Counted from the stretch's first letter, positions 1 to 7,850 are shown. The stretch: 27,817 bases of DNA from Pseudolabrys sp. (GCA_026125925.1 JAHCKF010000009.1:1-27817), one strand, 5' to 3'. Translations and numbers: made by a program. The notes: generated by a model not told the origin, from the sequence alone.

Positions 1-225
1 CGAGGCTTCCAGCACCTCGCGCGTGATCGGCGTGGCGCGGATCGAGGTGCCCATCAGCGCGACGACGCCGCGCGCAGCGGCGGCAATATCCGACGCCTTG
101 GCTTTGCCGGGCTGCTGCCAATGCGGCTCGCCGAGCACGACGTCGTAGCCATGCGCGGCGAGTTCGCCCATCATCGCTTCGCTGCCCGCGAGCGGCGCGA
201 AAACGAGAATCTTGGGCTTGCTCAT
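1..225 (-). CDS. D-2-hydroxyacid dehydrogenase, N-terminal part (runs off window)
   Basis: The minus-strand frame opens with an ATG at 225 (MSKPKILVFAPL...) and stays open for 75 residues to the window edge, so only the N-terminus is present. The end of the visible part (MGTSIRATPITREVLEAS) matches the N-terminal substrate-domain pattern of phosphoglycerate-dehydrogenase-like D-2-hydroxyacid dehydrogenases, which interconvert 2-oxo acids and D-2-hydroxy acids with NAD(P)H. The NAD-binding Rossmann motif and the catalytic Arg/Glu/His lie outside the window, so the family is likely but the substrate is unknown. It starts 11 bp after the ubiD stop, so it is probably the third gene of the ubiX-ubiD transcription unit. 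The visible part is too short to exclude another flavodoxin-like fold protein. Confidence 0.65.
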   Translation of the reverse strand, partial: MSKPKILVFAPLAGSEAMMGELAAHGYDVVLGEPHWQQPGKAKASDIAAAARGVVALMGTSIRATPITREVLEAS

Positions 226-236
226 GGCGGTCTCGG

Positions 237-1667
237 TCAGGTGCGGAGGGCGGGCCTCAGGCTCGCCATCCATTTGTCTTCGATGACTCGCGTCTCGGCG
301 ATCGAGAGCGCCGAGGTCTTGGCGTATTTGTCGCGCCAGCCGAAGGGTCGGCAGGCGTCGATGATCATCTTGGAATTCTGCGTCAGGCCCTGATCGCGCG
401 CTTCCGGCGTGAGGCGCGGGTCGAGGCCCGAGCTCCAGCCGCCGCGCACGATATCGACGGATTCCGAGGGCTCGGAGCGCGTCATCACCGCCCACATCAC
501 GTCGGCGAGGTTGGACGGATCGACGTCCTCATCGACGACGACGACGAGGCGGCCCATGTAGCTGTTCGCCGCGGCGATGAGGCCGGCGCGCTTGGCATGT
601 CCGGGATAGCGCTGCTGCAGCGCGATCACGGTCATGAGCTGGGAGACGTGTTGCCACACGCCAATGACGTCGGTGACGCCGCAGGCGATCAGATTCTGCC
701 AGATGCCGGCGCCGCGGAACGGCAGGCCGAAATGGAAGCGCGGCGGCTTCATCGGCGGCGAGCCGAGCAGGATGGGGTTGGTGCGGTGATGGAGCGCGGT
801 GACCTTCATCACCGGCGCCGGCCGCTTGTCCGCGGCGTAATAGCCGGTGAACTCGCCGAACGGTCCTTCGAGCAGGCTGGTCTCGGAGATCGGCAGCAGT
901 TCGCCTTCGAGCACGCTTTCGGCATAGGCCGGGATCGGCAGGCTGGTGACGGGGCCGCGATGCACTTCAATCGGCGCGCCCTTGATGGCGCCGGCAAAGG
1001 CGTATTCCGACTGGCCGGCCGGCAGGTATTCGAAGCCGGCGATGAACAGCGCCGGATCTTCGCCGTTGACGACCGCGATGGGGCAGGGCTTGCCGCGCTC
1101 CCAGTATTTCTTGGAGATCATCGCGCCGTGGCGGCCCTGATGATCGAATTGGATCGTCACCTGGTCCTTGCCGTGCACCTGGACGCGATAGATCGAGGCG
1201 TTGACCCAGCCCTCGTCGACATCGCCCATGATCACGAGACTGCCGGAGCCGATATAGGGGCCGCCGTCGTCCGGATGCCAGTGCGGCGCCGGCAGGCGGG
1301 CGAGATTGACGTCGTCGCCCGTCATCGAGTTCTCGAGCCAGGCGGCGTCCTTGACCTCGACCGGTTCGAAAGTCTTCAGCGTCTGGCGCTTGGCCATCCA
1401 GGCCTTCAGCGCGTCGAGCGGGCGCAGATGCGGATCGAGGCCAAGCGCCAGCGCCGCGCGCTGCGCGCTGACGGTGGTGTTGGTGAGGATGCGATGCCCC
1501 GCCGGATAACCCTTGATGTTGTCGAACAGGATGGCCGGGCATTCCGGCATGCCGGCCGCGACCTCGGTGATGCCGCCGATCTCGAGCATGGGATCGGCGT
1601 TGTCGATCCGCCGCAGAGCACCCAACCCGTCCACGAGATCGATGAATTCACGCAAGTCACGGTACAT
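237..1667 (-). CDS. ubiD: UbiD family prenylated-FMN-dependent decarboxylase
   Basis: About 476 residues, the usual UbiD length. UbiD enzymes reversibly (de)carboxylate aromatic or unsaturated acids using prenyl-FMN, which UbiX supplies. The conserved set is visible: N156 and R161 in NASIYR, and E267 and E272 in EGPFGE, with spacing matching the Arg-Glu-Glu centre of fungal Fdc1. The frame is open up to a TTG at 1700 and also has ATGs at 1676 and 1667. I chose 1667 because AAAGGA, which overlaps the ubiX stop, lies nine bases before it, whereas the same sequence abuts the 1676 ATG. This start also leaves a 13-bp gap after ubiX instead of an overlap. The substrate is unknown; this is not necessarily the ubiquinone enzyme, because the neighbourhood is catabolic. 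Confidence 0.92.
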   Translation of the reverse strand: MYRDLREFIDLVDGLGALRRIDNADPMLEIGGITEVAAGMPECPAILFDNIKGYPAGHRILTNTTVSAQRAALALGLDPHLRPLDALKAWMAKRQTLKTFEPVEVKDAAWLENSMTGDDVNLARLPAPHWHPDDGGPYIGSGSLVIMGDVDEGWVNASIYRVQVHGKDQVTIQFDHQGRHGAMISKKYWERGKPCPIAVVNGEDPALFIAGFEYLPAGQSEYAFAGAIKGAPIEVHRGPVTSLPIPAYAESVLEGELLPISETSLLEGPFGEFTGYYAADKRPAPVMKVTALHHRTNPILLGSPPMKPPRFHFGLPFRGAGIWQNLIACGVTDVIGVWQHVSQLMTVIALQQRYPGHAKRAGLIAAANSYMGRLVVVVDEDVDPSNLADVMWAVMTRSEPSESVDIVRGGWSSGLDPRLTPEARDQGLTQNSKMIIDACRPFGWRDKYAKTSALSIAETRVIEDKWMASLRPALRT

Positions 1668-1680
1668 TTCCGGCATTCCT

Positions 1681-2271
1681 TTAATCGTTAGTTTCGCCAA
1701 TGGCCGGGACCTGCTCGCCCCAGCGCTTGACGGCTCCTGTATCGATGTCGAACTGATCGAGCACGCGGCCCACGGTGTGATTGACGATGTCGTCGATGGT
1801 CTGCGGCCGGGTGTAGAGCGCGGGCATGAACGGCGCGATCAGCGCGCCGATTTCGGCCGCCCGCGTCATGGTCTTGAGATGGCCGAGATGCAGAGGCGTC
1901 TCGCGCACCACGAGCACCAGCTTGCGGCGTTCCTTGAGGACGACGTCGGCGGCACGCGTCAGCAGCGTCGTCGTATTGCCGTAGGCGATCTCGGACAGCG
2001 AGCGGATAGAGCAGGGGATGACGATCATTCCCATGGTTCTGAACGAGCCGCTGGCGATGGCGGCGCCGATATTCTCGGCCTTGTAGGTGACGTCGGCGAG
2101 GTCGCGCACCCGCGCGGGGGTAAGATCGGTTTCGCTGGAAATCGTCAGAGCCGCCGACTTGCTCAGCACGAGATGCGTCTCGACGCGGGCCGCGCGCAGG
2201 GCTTCAAGTGTTCGGATACCGAGGATCGCCCCGGAGGCGCCGCTGATGCCGACGATGATGCGCTGGGTCAC
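1681..2271 (-). CDS. ubiX: UbiX family flavin prenyltransferase
   Basis: The protein makes prenyl-FMN from FMN and dimethylallyl phosphate for UbiD-type decarboxylases. The N-terminal motif GISGASGAILGIRTLEAL (flavin-binding loop) and the later segments IPCSIRSLSEIAYG and LVVRETPLH are family hallmarks. The frame is open to 2397, but the extra N-terminal residues are low-complexity and arginine-rich. A GTG at 2271 (VTQRIIVGISG) preceded by AGGA seven bases upstream gives 196 residues, the normal UbiX size, so I use that start. It is directly followed by ubiD, consistent with a dedicated cofactor-maker/decarboxylase pair. A perfect TATAAT lies about 59 bp upstream on the same strand. Confidence 0.93.
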   Translation of the reverse strand: MTQRIIVGISGASGAILGIRTLEALRAARVETHLVLSKSAALTISSETDLTPARVRDLADVTYKAENIGAAIASGSFRTMGMIVIPCSIRSLSEIAYGNTTTLLTRAADVVLKERRKLVLVVRETPLHLGHLKTMTRAAEIGALIAPFMPALYTRPQTIDDIVNHTVGRVLDQFDIDTGAVKRWGEQVPAIGETND

Positions 2272-2329
2272 GTGCCAATCCTGTTCGTCGCCGCGACCCG
2301 CGGTCCGGCGGCGGTAAGGTCTGGCATAT

Positions 2330-2335
2330 ATTATA
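2330..2335 (-). promoter_or_regulatory. Probable -10 element of the ubiX-ubiD unit
   Basis: Read on the minus strand this is TATAAT, identical to the sigma-70 consensus, inside an AT-rich island in otherwise GC-rich DNA, about 59 bp before the ubiX GTG. I see no good -35 at the normal 16-18 base spacing; a TTTACA lies only ten bases upstream. Either the promoter depends on an activator or the true -10 is shifted. Confidence 0.45.
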
Positions 2336-2352
2336 GAACTAAGGTTGTAAAC
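2331..2352. promoter_or_regulatory. Imperfect palindrome, candidate MarR operator
   Basis: TTATAGAAC, four bases TAAG, then GTTGTAAAC form arms that are complementary at six of nine positions. The site overlaps the TATAAT of the ubiX promoter, which is where a repressor would act. The adjacent divergent MarR gene (2555) is the obvious candidate regulator. Binding is inferred, not shown. Confidence 0.4.
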
Positions 2353-2362
2353 ATACATAAAC
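2350..2362 (+). repeat. 13-mer shared with the 19782-19794 promoter region
   Basis: AACATACATAAAC here and AACATAGATAAAC at 19782-19794 match at 12 of 13 bases. Both lie in AT-rich promoter islands, upstream of ubiX and of the alcohol dehydrogenase-like gene respectively. It may be a common regulator site. Confidence 0.4.
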
Positions 2363-2372
2363 CGCGGGTCAG

Positions 2373-2425
2373 GCCGCCCGAAAGGCGGGCGGCGCACCGT
2401 CCGATACCGCCGCGGCGCAGGCGGT
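2373..2425. repeat. Two GC-rich inverted repeats between divergent genes
   Basis: GCCGCCC (2373-2379) pairs with GGGCGGC (2387-2393) around a 7-base loop. ACCGCC (2406-2411) pairs with GGCGGT (2420-2425) around an 8-base loop. Neither is followed by a T-run on either strand, so they are not convincing intrinsic terminators. In DNA this GC-rich, such repeats can arise by chance. Confidence 0.3.
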
Positions 2426-2463
2426 GCAACCGCGCCGGAAATAGGGCTGGCATTCCCAGAAAG

Positions 2464-2481
2464 ATATGTTAACTAACTAAT
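2464..2481. promoter_or_regulatory. Palindrome upstream of marR1, candidate operator
   Basis: ATATGTTA, AC, TAACTAAT: the arms are complementary at six of eight positions, with a perfect GTTA-AC-TAAC core, in an AT-rich patch 74 bp before the regulator ATG. MarR proteins usually bind AT-rich palindromes of about this size and often control their own genes. Confidence 0.4.
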
Positions 2482-2497
2482 TCGAATCAACAACGCC

Positions 2498-2518
2498 GCT
2501 GTTATCGCCCATAACGGC
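2498..2518. promoter_or_regulatory. GTTAT-N5-ATAAC inverted repeat in the marR1 leader
   Basis: A perfect 5-bp inverted repeat, GTTAT (2501-2505) and ATAAC (2511-2515), extended on each side by GCT/GGC with a single T-G mismatch. It shares the GTTA...TAAC core with the palindrome at 2464-2481, and the two centres are about 35 bp apart. It could be a second operator or a leader hairpin. Confidence 0.4.
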
Positions 2519-2554
2519 ACGACAGGGCGGCGTTGCAAATGCCGGGAAACGACG

Positions 2555-3067
2555 ATGAACGTGGTCCTCAACTTCGCGAAGATTGAAAAGCGCTCGGCCG
2601 CCGCCGCGCGGTCGCGCAACGGTGCCGACAAGCACGAGTATTTTGCAGCCGTCGCGCACGTGCGCTACATCCTGCGCAAGGTCTTCCGCATCATAGAGGA
2701 GAAGGCCAAGGAGGTCGGATTGGAATCGCTGGCGCATCAGGCGCTGCTCCAGGTCTACGGCAGCCGCAATCAGGAGCTGCGCGTGAGCGAACTCGCCGAG
2801 CGGCTCGATATCGCGCCGGCTTTCGCCTCCAACCTGATCAAGGGGCTGGTCAAGTCCAAGTATCTCAAGCGTGATTCCGACGCCTCGGACGGCCGCGTCA
2901 CGATCCTCAAGATCACGCCGGCGGGTAGAGCGATCTGCGATCGCATCGACAATGAAGTGAAGCCCCACGTGGATTACTTCACCAGCCAGCTCACGAATGA
3001 CGAGCGTGAGACCGCGCTGTCGACGCTGATGTTCTATGTCGGCCCGGGCGCGGGCTCGGCGAAGTAA
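2555..3067 (+). CDS. MarR family transcriptional regulator (first gene of operon)
   Basis: 170 residues. Residues about 60-125 have the MarR winged-helix layout: helix-turn-helix (LRVSELAERLDIAPAFASNLIKGL, written here as LRVSELAERL then DIAPAFASNL), then the wing RDSDASDGRVTILKITPAG. The first 25 residues are a lysine/arginine/alanine-rich extension before the dimerisation helices. GGGA lies nine bases before the ATG. The protein probably represses catabolic genes until a phenolic or carboxylate ligand is bound, as is usual for the family. It leads the decarboxylase-dehydrogenase-ATPase run 33 bp downstream and is divergent from ubiX-ubiD. Palindromes at 2464 and 2498 suggest autoregulation and the one at 2331 suggests control of ubiX. 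The ligand is unknown. Confidence 0.9.
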   Translation: MNVVLNFAKIEKRSAAAARSRNGADKHEYFAAVAHVRYILRKVFRIIEEKAKEVGLESLAHQALLQVYGSRNQELRVSELAERLDIAPAFASNLIKGLVKSKYLKRDSDASDGRVTILKITPAGRAICDRIDNEVKPHVDYFTSQLTNDERETALSTLMFYVGPGAGSAK

Positions 3068-3100
3068 TCATCATCCTAAGCGACGAGAGGAAGTTCAGGC

Positions 3101-4903
3101 GTGCGTAACAAGGCAGGCGAGTCGCGAAGCAATTCCGGCATCCCCGAGGTGCCGACGCTACCGAATTCGGTTGAAGAGGGATGGGGCAGCGATCGCATTG
3201 CCCGGATCATCCGGGAACTCGATCTGCCGTTCATCTGCCTGAACCCCGGCGCTAGTTTCCGCGGCCTGCATGATAGTCTGGTCAATCTGCTCGGCAACGA
3301 GCGGCCGCAGATGCTGCTGTGCCTGCACGAAGAGGCGGCGGTCGCCATCGCGCACGGCTATGCCAAGGTGGCTGGCAAGCCGCTGGCCGTGGTGCTGCAC
3401 AGCAATGTCGGCCTCATGCACGGCACCATGGCGATCTTCAACGCCTGGTGCGACCGCGTGCCGATGATGATCCTCGGCGCCACCGGTCCGGTCGATGCCA
3501 ACAAGCGCCGTCCGTTTATCGACTGGATCCATACCTCGCGCGATCAAGCTTCGATCACCCGGCACTATACGAAGTGGGATGATCAGCCGGCCTCCGTCGA
3601 GGCGGCCGAAGAAGCGCTGCTGCGCGGCATGCAGATTTCGACCACCGCGCCGTGCGGCCCCGTTTACATTGTGCTCGATTCGGCGATGCAGGAAGCCAAG
3701 CACGCAGGCGGCGCGCCGATGCCGGACATGGCCCGCTACAAGGCGATTCCGTCGCCGAGCCCCGACCCGGCCAGTCTCGATGCCGCTCTCCGTCTGCTGA
3801 CGAACGCCAAGTCGCCGGTCATCCTGTCGGGCCGCGTATCGCGCGATCCCAAGGCCTGGGCGGACCGCGTGCGGCTTGCCGAGCAACTCGGCGCGACCGT
3901 GTTCACCGACCTCAAGGTCGGCGCCAGCTTTCCCAGCGAGCACGAACTGCATGCCATGCCGCGCGGCATGTTCATCAGCAAGGAATCGCTGGGCAAGCTG
4001 CAGAGCAGCGATGTCGTGCTCAGCCTCGATTGGGTCGATCTGGCCGGCACCTTGAAGCAGGCGTGGCCGGAAGGCTGCCCGGCCAAGGTGATCCATGTCT
4101 CGGTCGATCACCATGTTCATAACGGATGGGACATGGGCTACATGGCGCTGCCGCCGGTGGACGTGCGGCTCGCCGTGACGCCGGAAGCGGCGGTGCCGGC
4201 GCTGGTCAAGGCGCTGCCGGCGCCGAAGCGCGCCTACAGCAAGACGCCGACCAAGGTGGCGAAGGGAACGGGCGAGGGCCCGATCACGCTCAAGGACATC
4301 GCGCTCACCTTGCGCGACGCCGTGAAGAATGAGGCGGTGTGCCTGTCGCGCCTGCCGCTCGGCTGGGACGGCTCGTACTGGCCCTTCGAGCATCCGCTCG
4401 ATCAGATCGGTCATTCCGGCGGCGGCGGTGTCGGCTCCGGTCCCGGCATGGCCGTCGGCGCCGCGCTGGCGCTCAAGGGCACGGGCCGCTTGCCGGTCGC
4501 GATCCTCGGCGACGGCGATTACCTGATGGGTGTCACCGCGCTGTGGAGCGCCGTGCACTACAAGGTGCCGATGCTCACGGTCGTCGCCAACAACCACTCG
4601 TACTTCAACGACGAGGTGCATCAGGAGCGCGTCGCCGTGATGCGCGGCCGTCCCGTCGAAAACCGCTGGATCGGCCAACGCATCGCCGATCCGGAGCCTG
4701 ACATCGTCATGTTCGCGCGCGCTCAGGGCGCAACCGCCTTCGGCCCCGTCAAGAGTCACGTCGACCTGGCCAAGACCTTGGCGGAAGCCATCGCCGCGGT
4801 GAAGGTCGGGGAGACGGTGGTCGTGGATGTCCACGTCGCGCCCGGCTACGCGCCGAGCACCGTCGCCGCGCTCACCGAAACCAAGGAAGTCGGCTCGCCG
4901 TAA
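3101..4903 (+). CDS. ThDP-dependent 2-oxoacid decarboxylase, benzoylformate decarboxylase-like (copy 1)
   Basis: 600 residues, GTG start with GAGAGGAAG upstream. It has the three-domain layout of the acetolactate synthase/benzoylformate decarboxylase superfamily. The catalytic Glu is E77 in LHEE; the cofactor motif begins at GDGD (470-473) and ends at N497-N498. H100 in VVLHSNVG aligns by eye with the active-site His70 of benzoylformate decarboxylase, favouring a decarboxylase of an aryl- or alkyl-2-oxo acid over acetolactate synthase. The position matching Ser26 of that enzyme (NPGS) is Ala51 here. It is clearly paralogous to the enzyme at 13888, and the next gene is an aldehyde dehydrogenase that could take the aldehyde product. 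Common automated names would be acetolactate synthase or thiamine pyrophosphate-binding protein; the substrate is unknown. Confidence 0.88.
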   Translation: MRNKAGESRSNSGIPEVPTLPNSVEEGWGSDRIARIIRELDLPFICLNPGASFRGLHDSLVNLLGNERPQMLLCLHEEAAVAIAHGYAKVAGKPLAVVLHSNVGLMHGTMAIFNAWCDRVPMMILGATGPVDANKRRPFIDWIHTSRDQASITRHYTKWDDQPASVEAAEEALLRGMQISTTAPCGPVYIVLDSAMQEAKHAGGAPMPDMARYKAIPSPSPDPASLDAALRLLTNAKSPVILSGRVSRDPKAWADRVRLAEQLGATVFTDLKVGASFPSEHELHAMPRGMFISKESLGKLQSSDVVLSLDWVDLAGTLKQAWPEGCPAKVIHVSVDHHVHNGWDMGYMALPPVDVRLAVTPEAAVPALVKALPAPKRAYSKTPTKVAKGTGEGPITLKDIALTLRDAVKNEAVCLSRLPLGWDGSYWPFEHPLDQIGHSGGGGVGSGPGMAVGAALALKGTGRLPVAILGDGDYLMGVTALWSAVHYKVPMLTVVANNHSYFNDEVHQERVAVMRGRPVENRWIGQRIADPEPDIVMFARAQGATAFGPVKSHVDLAKTLAEAIAAVKVGETVVVDVHVAPGYAPSTVAALTETKEVGSP

Positions 4904-4943
4904 GCGCGAGCTTTGTTGTGTCGTTACCGTTCTGAGGTCCGCC

Positions 4944-6434
4944 ATGGCGACTGCGTTGAAGAAGTCTGCTGAATTCGTTTTGCCCGCCGTGAAGCGCGAG
5001 CTTTATTACGGTGGCGCCTGGTACAAGGCGCGTTCCGGCGCGAGCCAGGAAACCTTCAACCCCGCGACCGGCGAAAGCCTCGGCGCCGTCGCCATGGCCG
5101 GGGCCGAAGACGTCGATGCCGCCGTGAAGGCCGCCTACGAAGGCTTCAAGGTGTGGCGACGCATGAAGCCGCTCGAGCGCGCCACGGTGCTGCGCAAGGC
5201 GGCCGAAGTGATCCGCCAGCACGCCGATGAACTGGCGATGCTCGATGCCGCCGACTGCGGGGGCCCTTTCAAGCGCATGATCAAGGACAGCGAGGGTGGC
5301 GCGCTGGCCTTCGAGCAGTTCGCCGGCCTGATCACCGAGATCAAGGGCGACACGATCCCCGGCGGCGACGACGTGCTCAGCTTCACGGTGCGTGAGCCGC
5401 TCGGCGTGGTCGTGCGCATCAACGCCTATAACCACCCGATGCTGTTTGCCGCGACGCATGCAGCGCCGGCGCTCGCCGCCGGCAACGCGGTGATCATGAA
5501 GCCGCCGGAGCAGGCGCCGCTGTCGACTCTGCGTCTTGCGGAACTGATCGGCCCGCTGTTTCCGAAAGGTGTCGTCAGCGTGCTGGCTGGCGGCCGCGCC
5601 TGCGGCGAAGCCATGGTCGCGCATCCGCTTGTCGCCAAGGTCGGCCTGATCGGCGCCATCCCGACCGGCAAGGCGATCCTCAAGGGCGCCGCGGACACGA
5701 TGAAAAAGGTGTCGCTCGAACTCGGCGGCAAGAACGCGCTGATCGGCTATGCCGACGCCGATCCGGACAAGCTCGCTGCCGGCGTGATCCAGGGCATGAA
5801 TTTTGTCTGGCTCGGCCAGTCCTGCGGCTCGACGTCGCGGGCGTTCCTGCACGAGAGCATTCACGACCAGGTGCTTGATCGTGTCGTGGAGAAACTCAAG
5901 GCGCTGCGCTTCGGGATCCCGACCGATCCGGACACCGAAATGGGCTGCCTCGTCAGCCAGGCGCAGCTCGACAAGGTTATTCACTACGTCGAAGCCGGCA
6001 AGCAGGATGGCGCAAGACTCGTCACCGGCGGCCGCCGTCCCGACGATCCGGCCTTCGCCAAGGGCTTCTACTACGAGCCGACCATCTTCGCCGACGTGAC
6101 GCCGAAGATGCGCATCGCGCGCGAGGAAATCTTCGGGCCGGTGCTCAGTGTTTTCAAATGGCGCGACGAAGACGAGATGTTCCAGGCGGTCAATGAGTTG
6201 AGCTATGGCCTCACGGCCTCGATCTGGACGAAGAACCTGTCGGTCGCGCATCGCGCCGCGGCGCGCGTCGAAGCGGGCTATGTCTGGGTGAATGGCGCCA
6301 GCACGCATTATTACGGCGTGCCCTTCGGGGGCTACAAGCAGTCCGGGCTTGGACGCGAAGAATCCATCGAAGAGCTGCTGGACAACACGCAGCTCAAGAG
6401 CATCAATGTCGTGCTGGACGCTGCCGGGGCCTGA
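4944..6434 (+). CDS. NAD(P)-dependent aldehyde dehydrogenase (copy 1)
   Basis: 496 residues from the ATG at 4944, which has GAGG six bases upstream. The frame is open back to 4827, but that part overlaps the previous gene. Aldehyde dehydrogenase catalytic residues are present: N163 in YNHP, E259 in LELGGK and nucleophile C294 in GQSCGS. The usual cofactor-loop motif GSTxxG reads GAIPTG here, and YNHP replaces the common PWNFP; both are features of a betaine-aldehyde-dehydrogenase-like side branch. It oxidises an aldehyde to a carboxylic acid in the cytoplasm, plausibly the product of the upstream decarboxylase 40 bp away. It is only distantly similar to the second aldehyde dehydrogenase in this window, so the two are not a recent duplication. 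Confidence 0.92.
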   Translation: MATALKKSAEFVLPAVKRELYYGGAWYKARSGASQETFNPATGESLGAVAMAGAEDVDAAVKAAYEGFKVWRRMKPLERATVLRKAAEVIRQHADELAMLDAADCGGPFKRMIKDSEGGALAFEQFAGLITEIKGDTIPGGDDVLSFTVREPLGVVVRINAYNHPMLFAATHAAPALAAGNAVIMKPPEQAPLSTLRLAELIGPLFPKGVVSVLAGGRACGEAMVAHPLVAKVGLIGAIPTGKAILKGAADTMKKVSLELGGKNALIGYADADPDKLAAGVIQGMNFVWLGQSCGSTSRAFLHESIHDQVLDRVVEKLKALRFGIPTDPDTEMGCLVSQAQLDKVIHYVEAGKQDGARLVTGGRRPDDPAFAKGFYYEPTIFADVTPKMRIAREEIFGPVLSVFKWRDEDEMFQAVNELSYGLTASIWTKNLSVAHRAAARVEAGYVWVNGASTHYYGVPFGGYKQSGLGREESIEELLDNTQLKSINVVLDAAGA

Positions 6435-6460
6435 GCCAGACCCAGTCGAAGGATCAATAC

Positions 6461-7261
6461 ATGTCGCATGGTCACGGACTTCAGATCAAAAACGTCACAA
6501 AGAGGTTCGGCGGACACGCCGGCATCGTCGCCGTTCGCGACATGTCGTTCGACGTCAAGCCGGGCGAATTCATCTCCATCATCGGGCCGAGCGGCTGCGG
6601 CAAGTCGACGCTGTTCAATATCATCGGCGGCTTCCTCAAGGACTATGAGGGCGAGGTGGTGCTGGACGGCCAGGGCAAGCCGGGCGACCGCACCATCGGC
6701 ACCGTGTTCCAGGAAGAGTCGACGTTTCCTTGGCGCACGACGTTGCAGAACGTGATGTTTCCGCTGGAAGCGGCCGGCATGCCGAAAAAGGAGCGCATCG
6801 AGCGCGCCCGGCATTTCATCCAGCTCGTCGGTCTCGAAGGTTTCGAGAACAATTATCCGAGCGAACTCTCGGGCGGCATGCGGCAGCGCACCGCGATCGC
6901 CCGGACGCTGGCCTTCGATCCGAAGATTCTGCTGATGGACGAGCCTTTCGCTGCGCTCGACGAACAGACCCGGTTGTTGCTCGGCGACAAGGTGCTGCAG
7001 ATCCAGCAGGAGCTGGAGCAGACGACGATGCTGATCACCCACAACATCACCGAAGCGGTGCAGCTTTCGGATCGTGTCGTGGTGATGAGCTACCGTCCGG
7101 GCACGGTGAAGCGCATCATCCCGATCGACCTGCCGCGGCCGCGCTCCTCGGAGATCATGAGCAGCGAGCGCTTCGGCCAGCTCGTCGGCATGATCTGGGC
7201 CGATCTGCGCGAGGAAGCTTCCCGCGGTATGCAGGAAGCCGAGCGCAAACGCGCGTCCTGA
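6461..7261 (+). CDS. ABC transporter ATP-binding protein, SsuB/TauB/NrtD type
   Basis: 266 residues. Walker A GPSGCGKST (42-50), Q-loop Q84, signature LSGGMRQR (136-143), Walker B ILLMDEP (156-162) and the H-loop in LITHN are all intact. The sequence pattern is that of ATPases serving sulfonate/taurine/nitrate-type importers. It is the last gene of the marR1 operon. No permease is adjacent; matching SsuC-type permeases lie at 15632 and 16414 and the binding protein at 20954, so the importer is split across three transcription units. Its stop codon abuts the stop of the convergent marR2 gene with no gap (TGATCA). The transported substrate is unknown; sulfonate is not implied, since the family also imports aromatic acids and pyrimidine-like compounds. 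Confidence 0.92.
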   Translation: MSHGHGLQIKNVTKRFGGHAGIVAVRDMSFDVKPGEFISIIGPSGCGKSTLFNIIGGFLKDYEGEVVLDGQGKPGDRTIGTVFQEESTFPWRTTLQNVMFPLEAAGMPKKERIERARHFIQLVGLEGFENNYPSELSGGMRQRTAIARTLAFDPKILLMDEPFAALDEQTRLLLGDKVLQIQQELEQTTMLITHNITEAVQLSDRVVVMSYRPGTVKRIIPIDLPRPRSSEIMSSERFGQLVGMIWADLREEASRGMQEAERKRAS

Positions 7262-7813
7262 TCAGTCTGCGTCGCGCTTGCGGCGGCTGCTTTGCGATTT
7301 CGCTGACGCGGCAGGGGAGGCGCTGCCGGCCTTGCGCGACGCGCCGCGGCTCTGCGCCTCGAGATTGCCGGCGATAATCGCACCGATGCGGAAGAACTCC
7401 GCGATGTCGGCCTTGCTCAGACCCTCGCGGGCAATGGCATTGATGCCGGCCGCGCAGTCCAGGAGTTTGGCCTCGATCTCGGCGCCGGCGGGCTCGAGAA
7501 AAACGCGGACGTTGCGGCGGTCCCGCGCATCGCGCTCACGGCGGATATAGCCACGCTTTTCCAGGGCATCGAGCACGGTCGTGGAGGATGCGGTTTCGAT
7601 GCCGACTCGGCGTGACAGCTCGGTCTGATTGAGGCCGTCATCGTACCACAACCGCTCGAGATGGACGAATTCGCTGAAGCTGACGTCGTGATCCTTGAGG
7701 CGGTCGCGCAACAATTTGCTGAAGGCGAGATGCGAGCGCCGCAGCAGCTTGCCGATGCCGATAGGCGGCGGATGATGAGCGTCTTCGGCGAAACGGCGCG
7801 GCGTATCGGGCAA
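7262..7813 (-). CDS. MarR family transcriptional regulator 2
   Basis: 183 residues. The MarR winged helix spans about residues 45-112: LNQTELSRRVGIETASSTTV is the recognition region and RRERDARDRRNVRVFLEPAG is the wing. The C-terminal 30 residues are a Ser/Ala/Lys/Arg-rich tail, probably disordered. The start is TTG at 7813, supported by GGAG six bases upstream; there is no ATG in a reasonable place. It is divergent from the Rieske-led operon, and the 119-bp region between them holds a promoter overlapped by tandem palindromes. It most likely represses that operon and perhaps itself. It is different in sequence from the MarR at 2555. Confidence 0.9.
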   Translation of the reverse strand: MPDTPRRFAEDAHHPPPIGIGKLLRRSHLAFSKLLRDRLKDHDVSFSEFVHLERLWYDDGLNQTELSRRVGIETASSTTVLDALEKRGYIRRERDARDRRNVRVFLEPAGAEIEAKLLDCAAGINAIAREGLSKADIAEFFRIGAIIAGNLEAQSRGASRKAGSASPAASAKSQSSRRKRDAD

Positions 7814-7850
7814 GGCAATCTCCGGCAGACAATTGATACAGAAAACTGAG

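Noticed and set aside
2373..2393. GC-rich hairpin as an intrinsic terminator.
   Set aside because: No T-run follows on either strand, and it lies between divergent gene starts, where a terminator is not needed.
3101..4903. Sulfoacetaldehyde acetyltransferase (Xsc) of taurine catabolism, suggested by the class III aminotransferase and Tau-like importer nearby.
   Set aside because: The N-terminal motifs (NPGAS, LHEE, VLHSNVG) follow benzoylformate decarboxylase and not the Xsc pattern as I remember it, and no phosphotransacetylase gene is present.
3158..4945. Minus-strand open frame of 595 codons opposite the first ThDP enzyme.
   Set aside because: Shadow of a gene with intact cofactor and catalytic motifs; no ribosome site or domain of its own.
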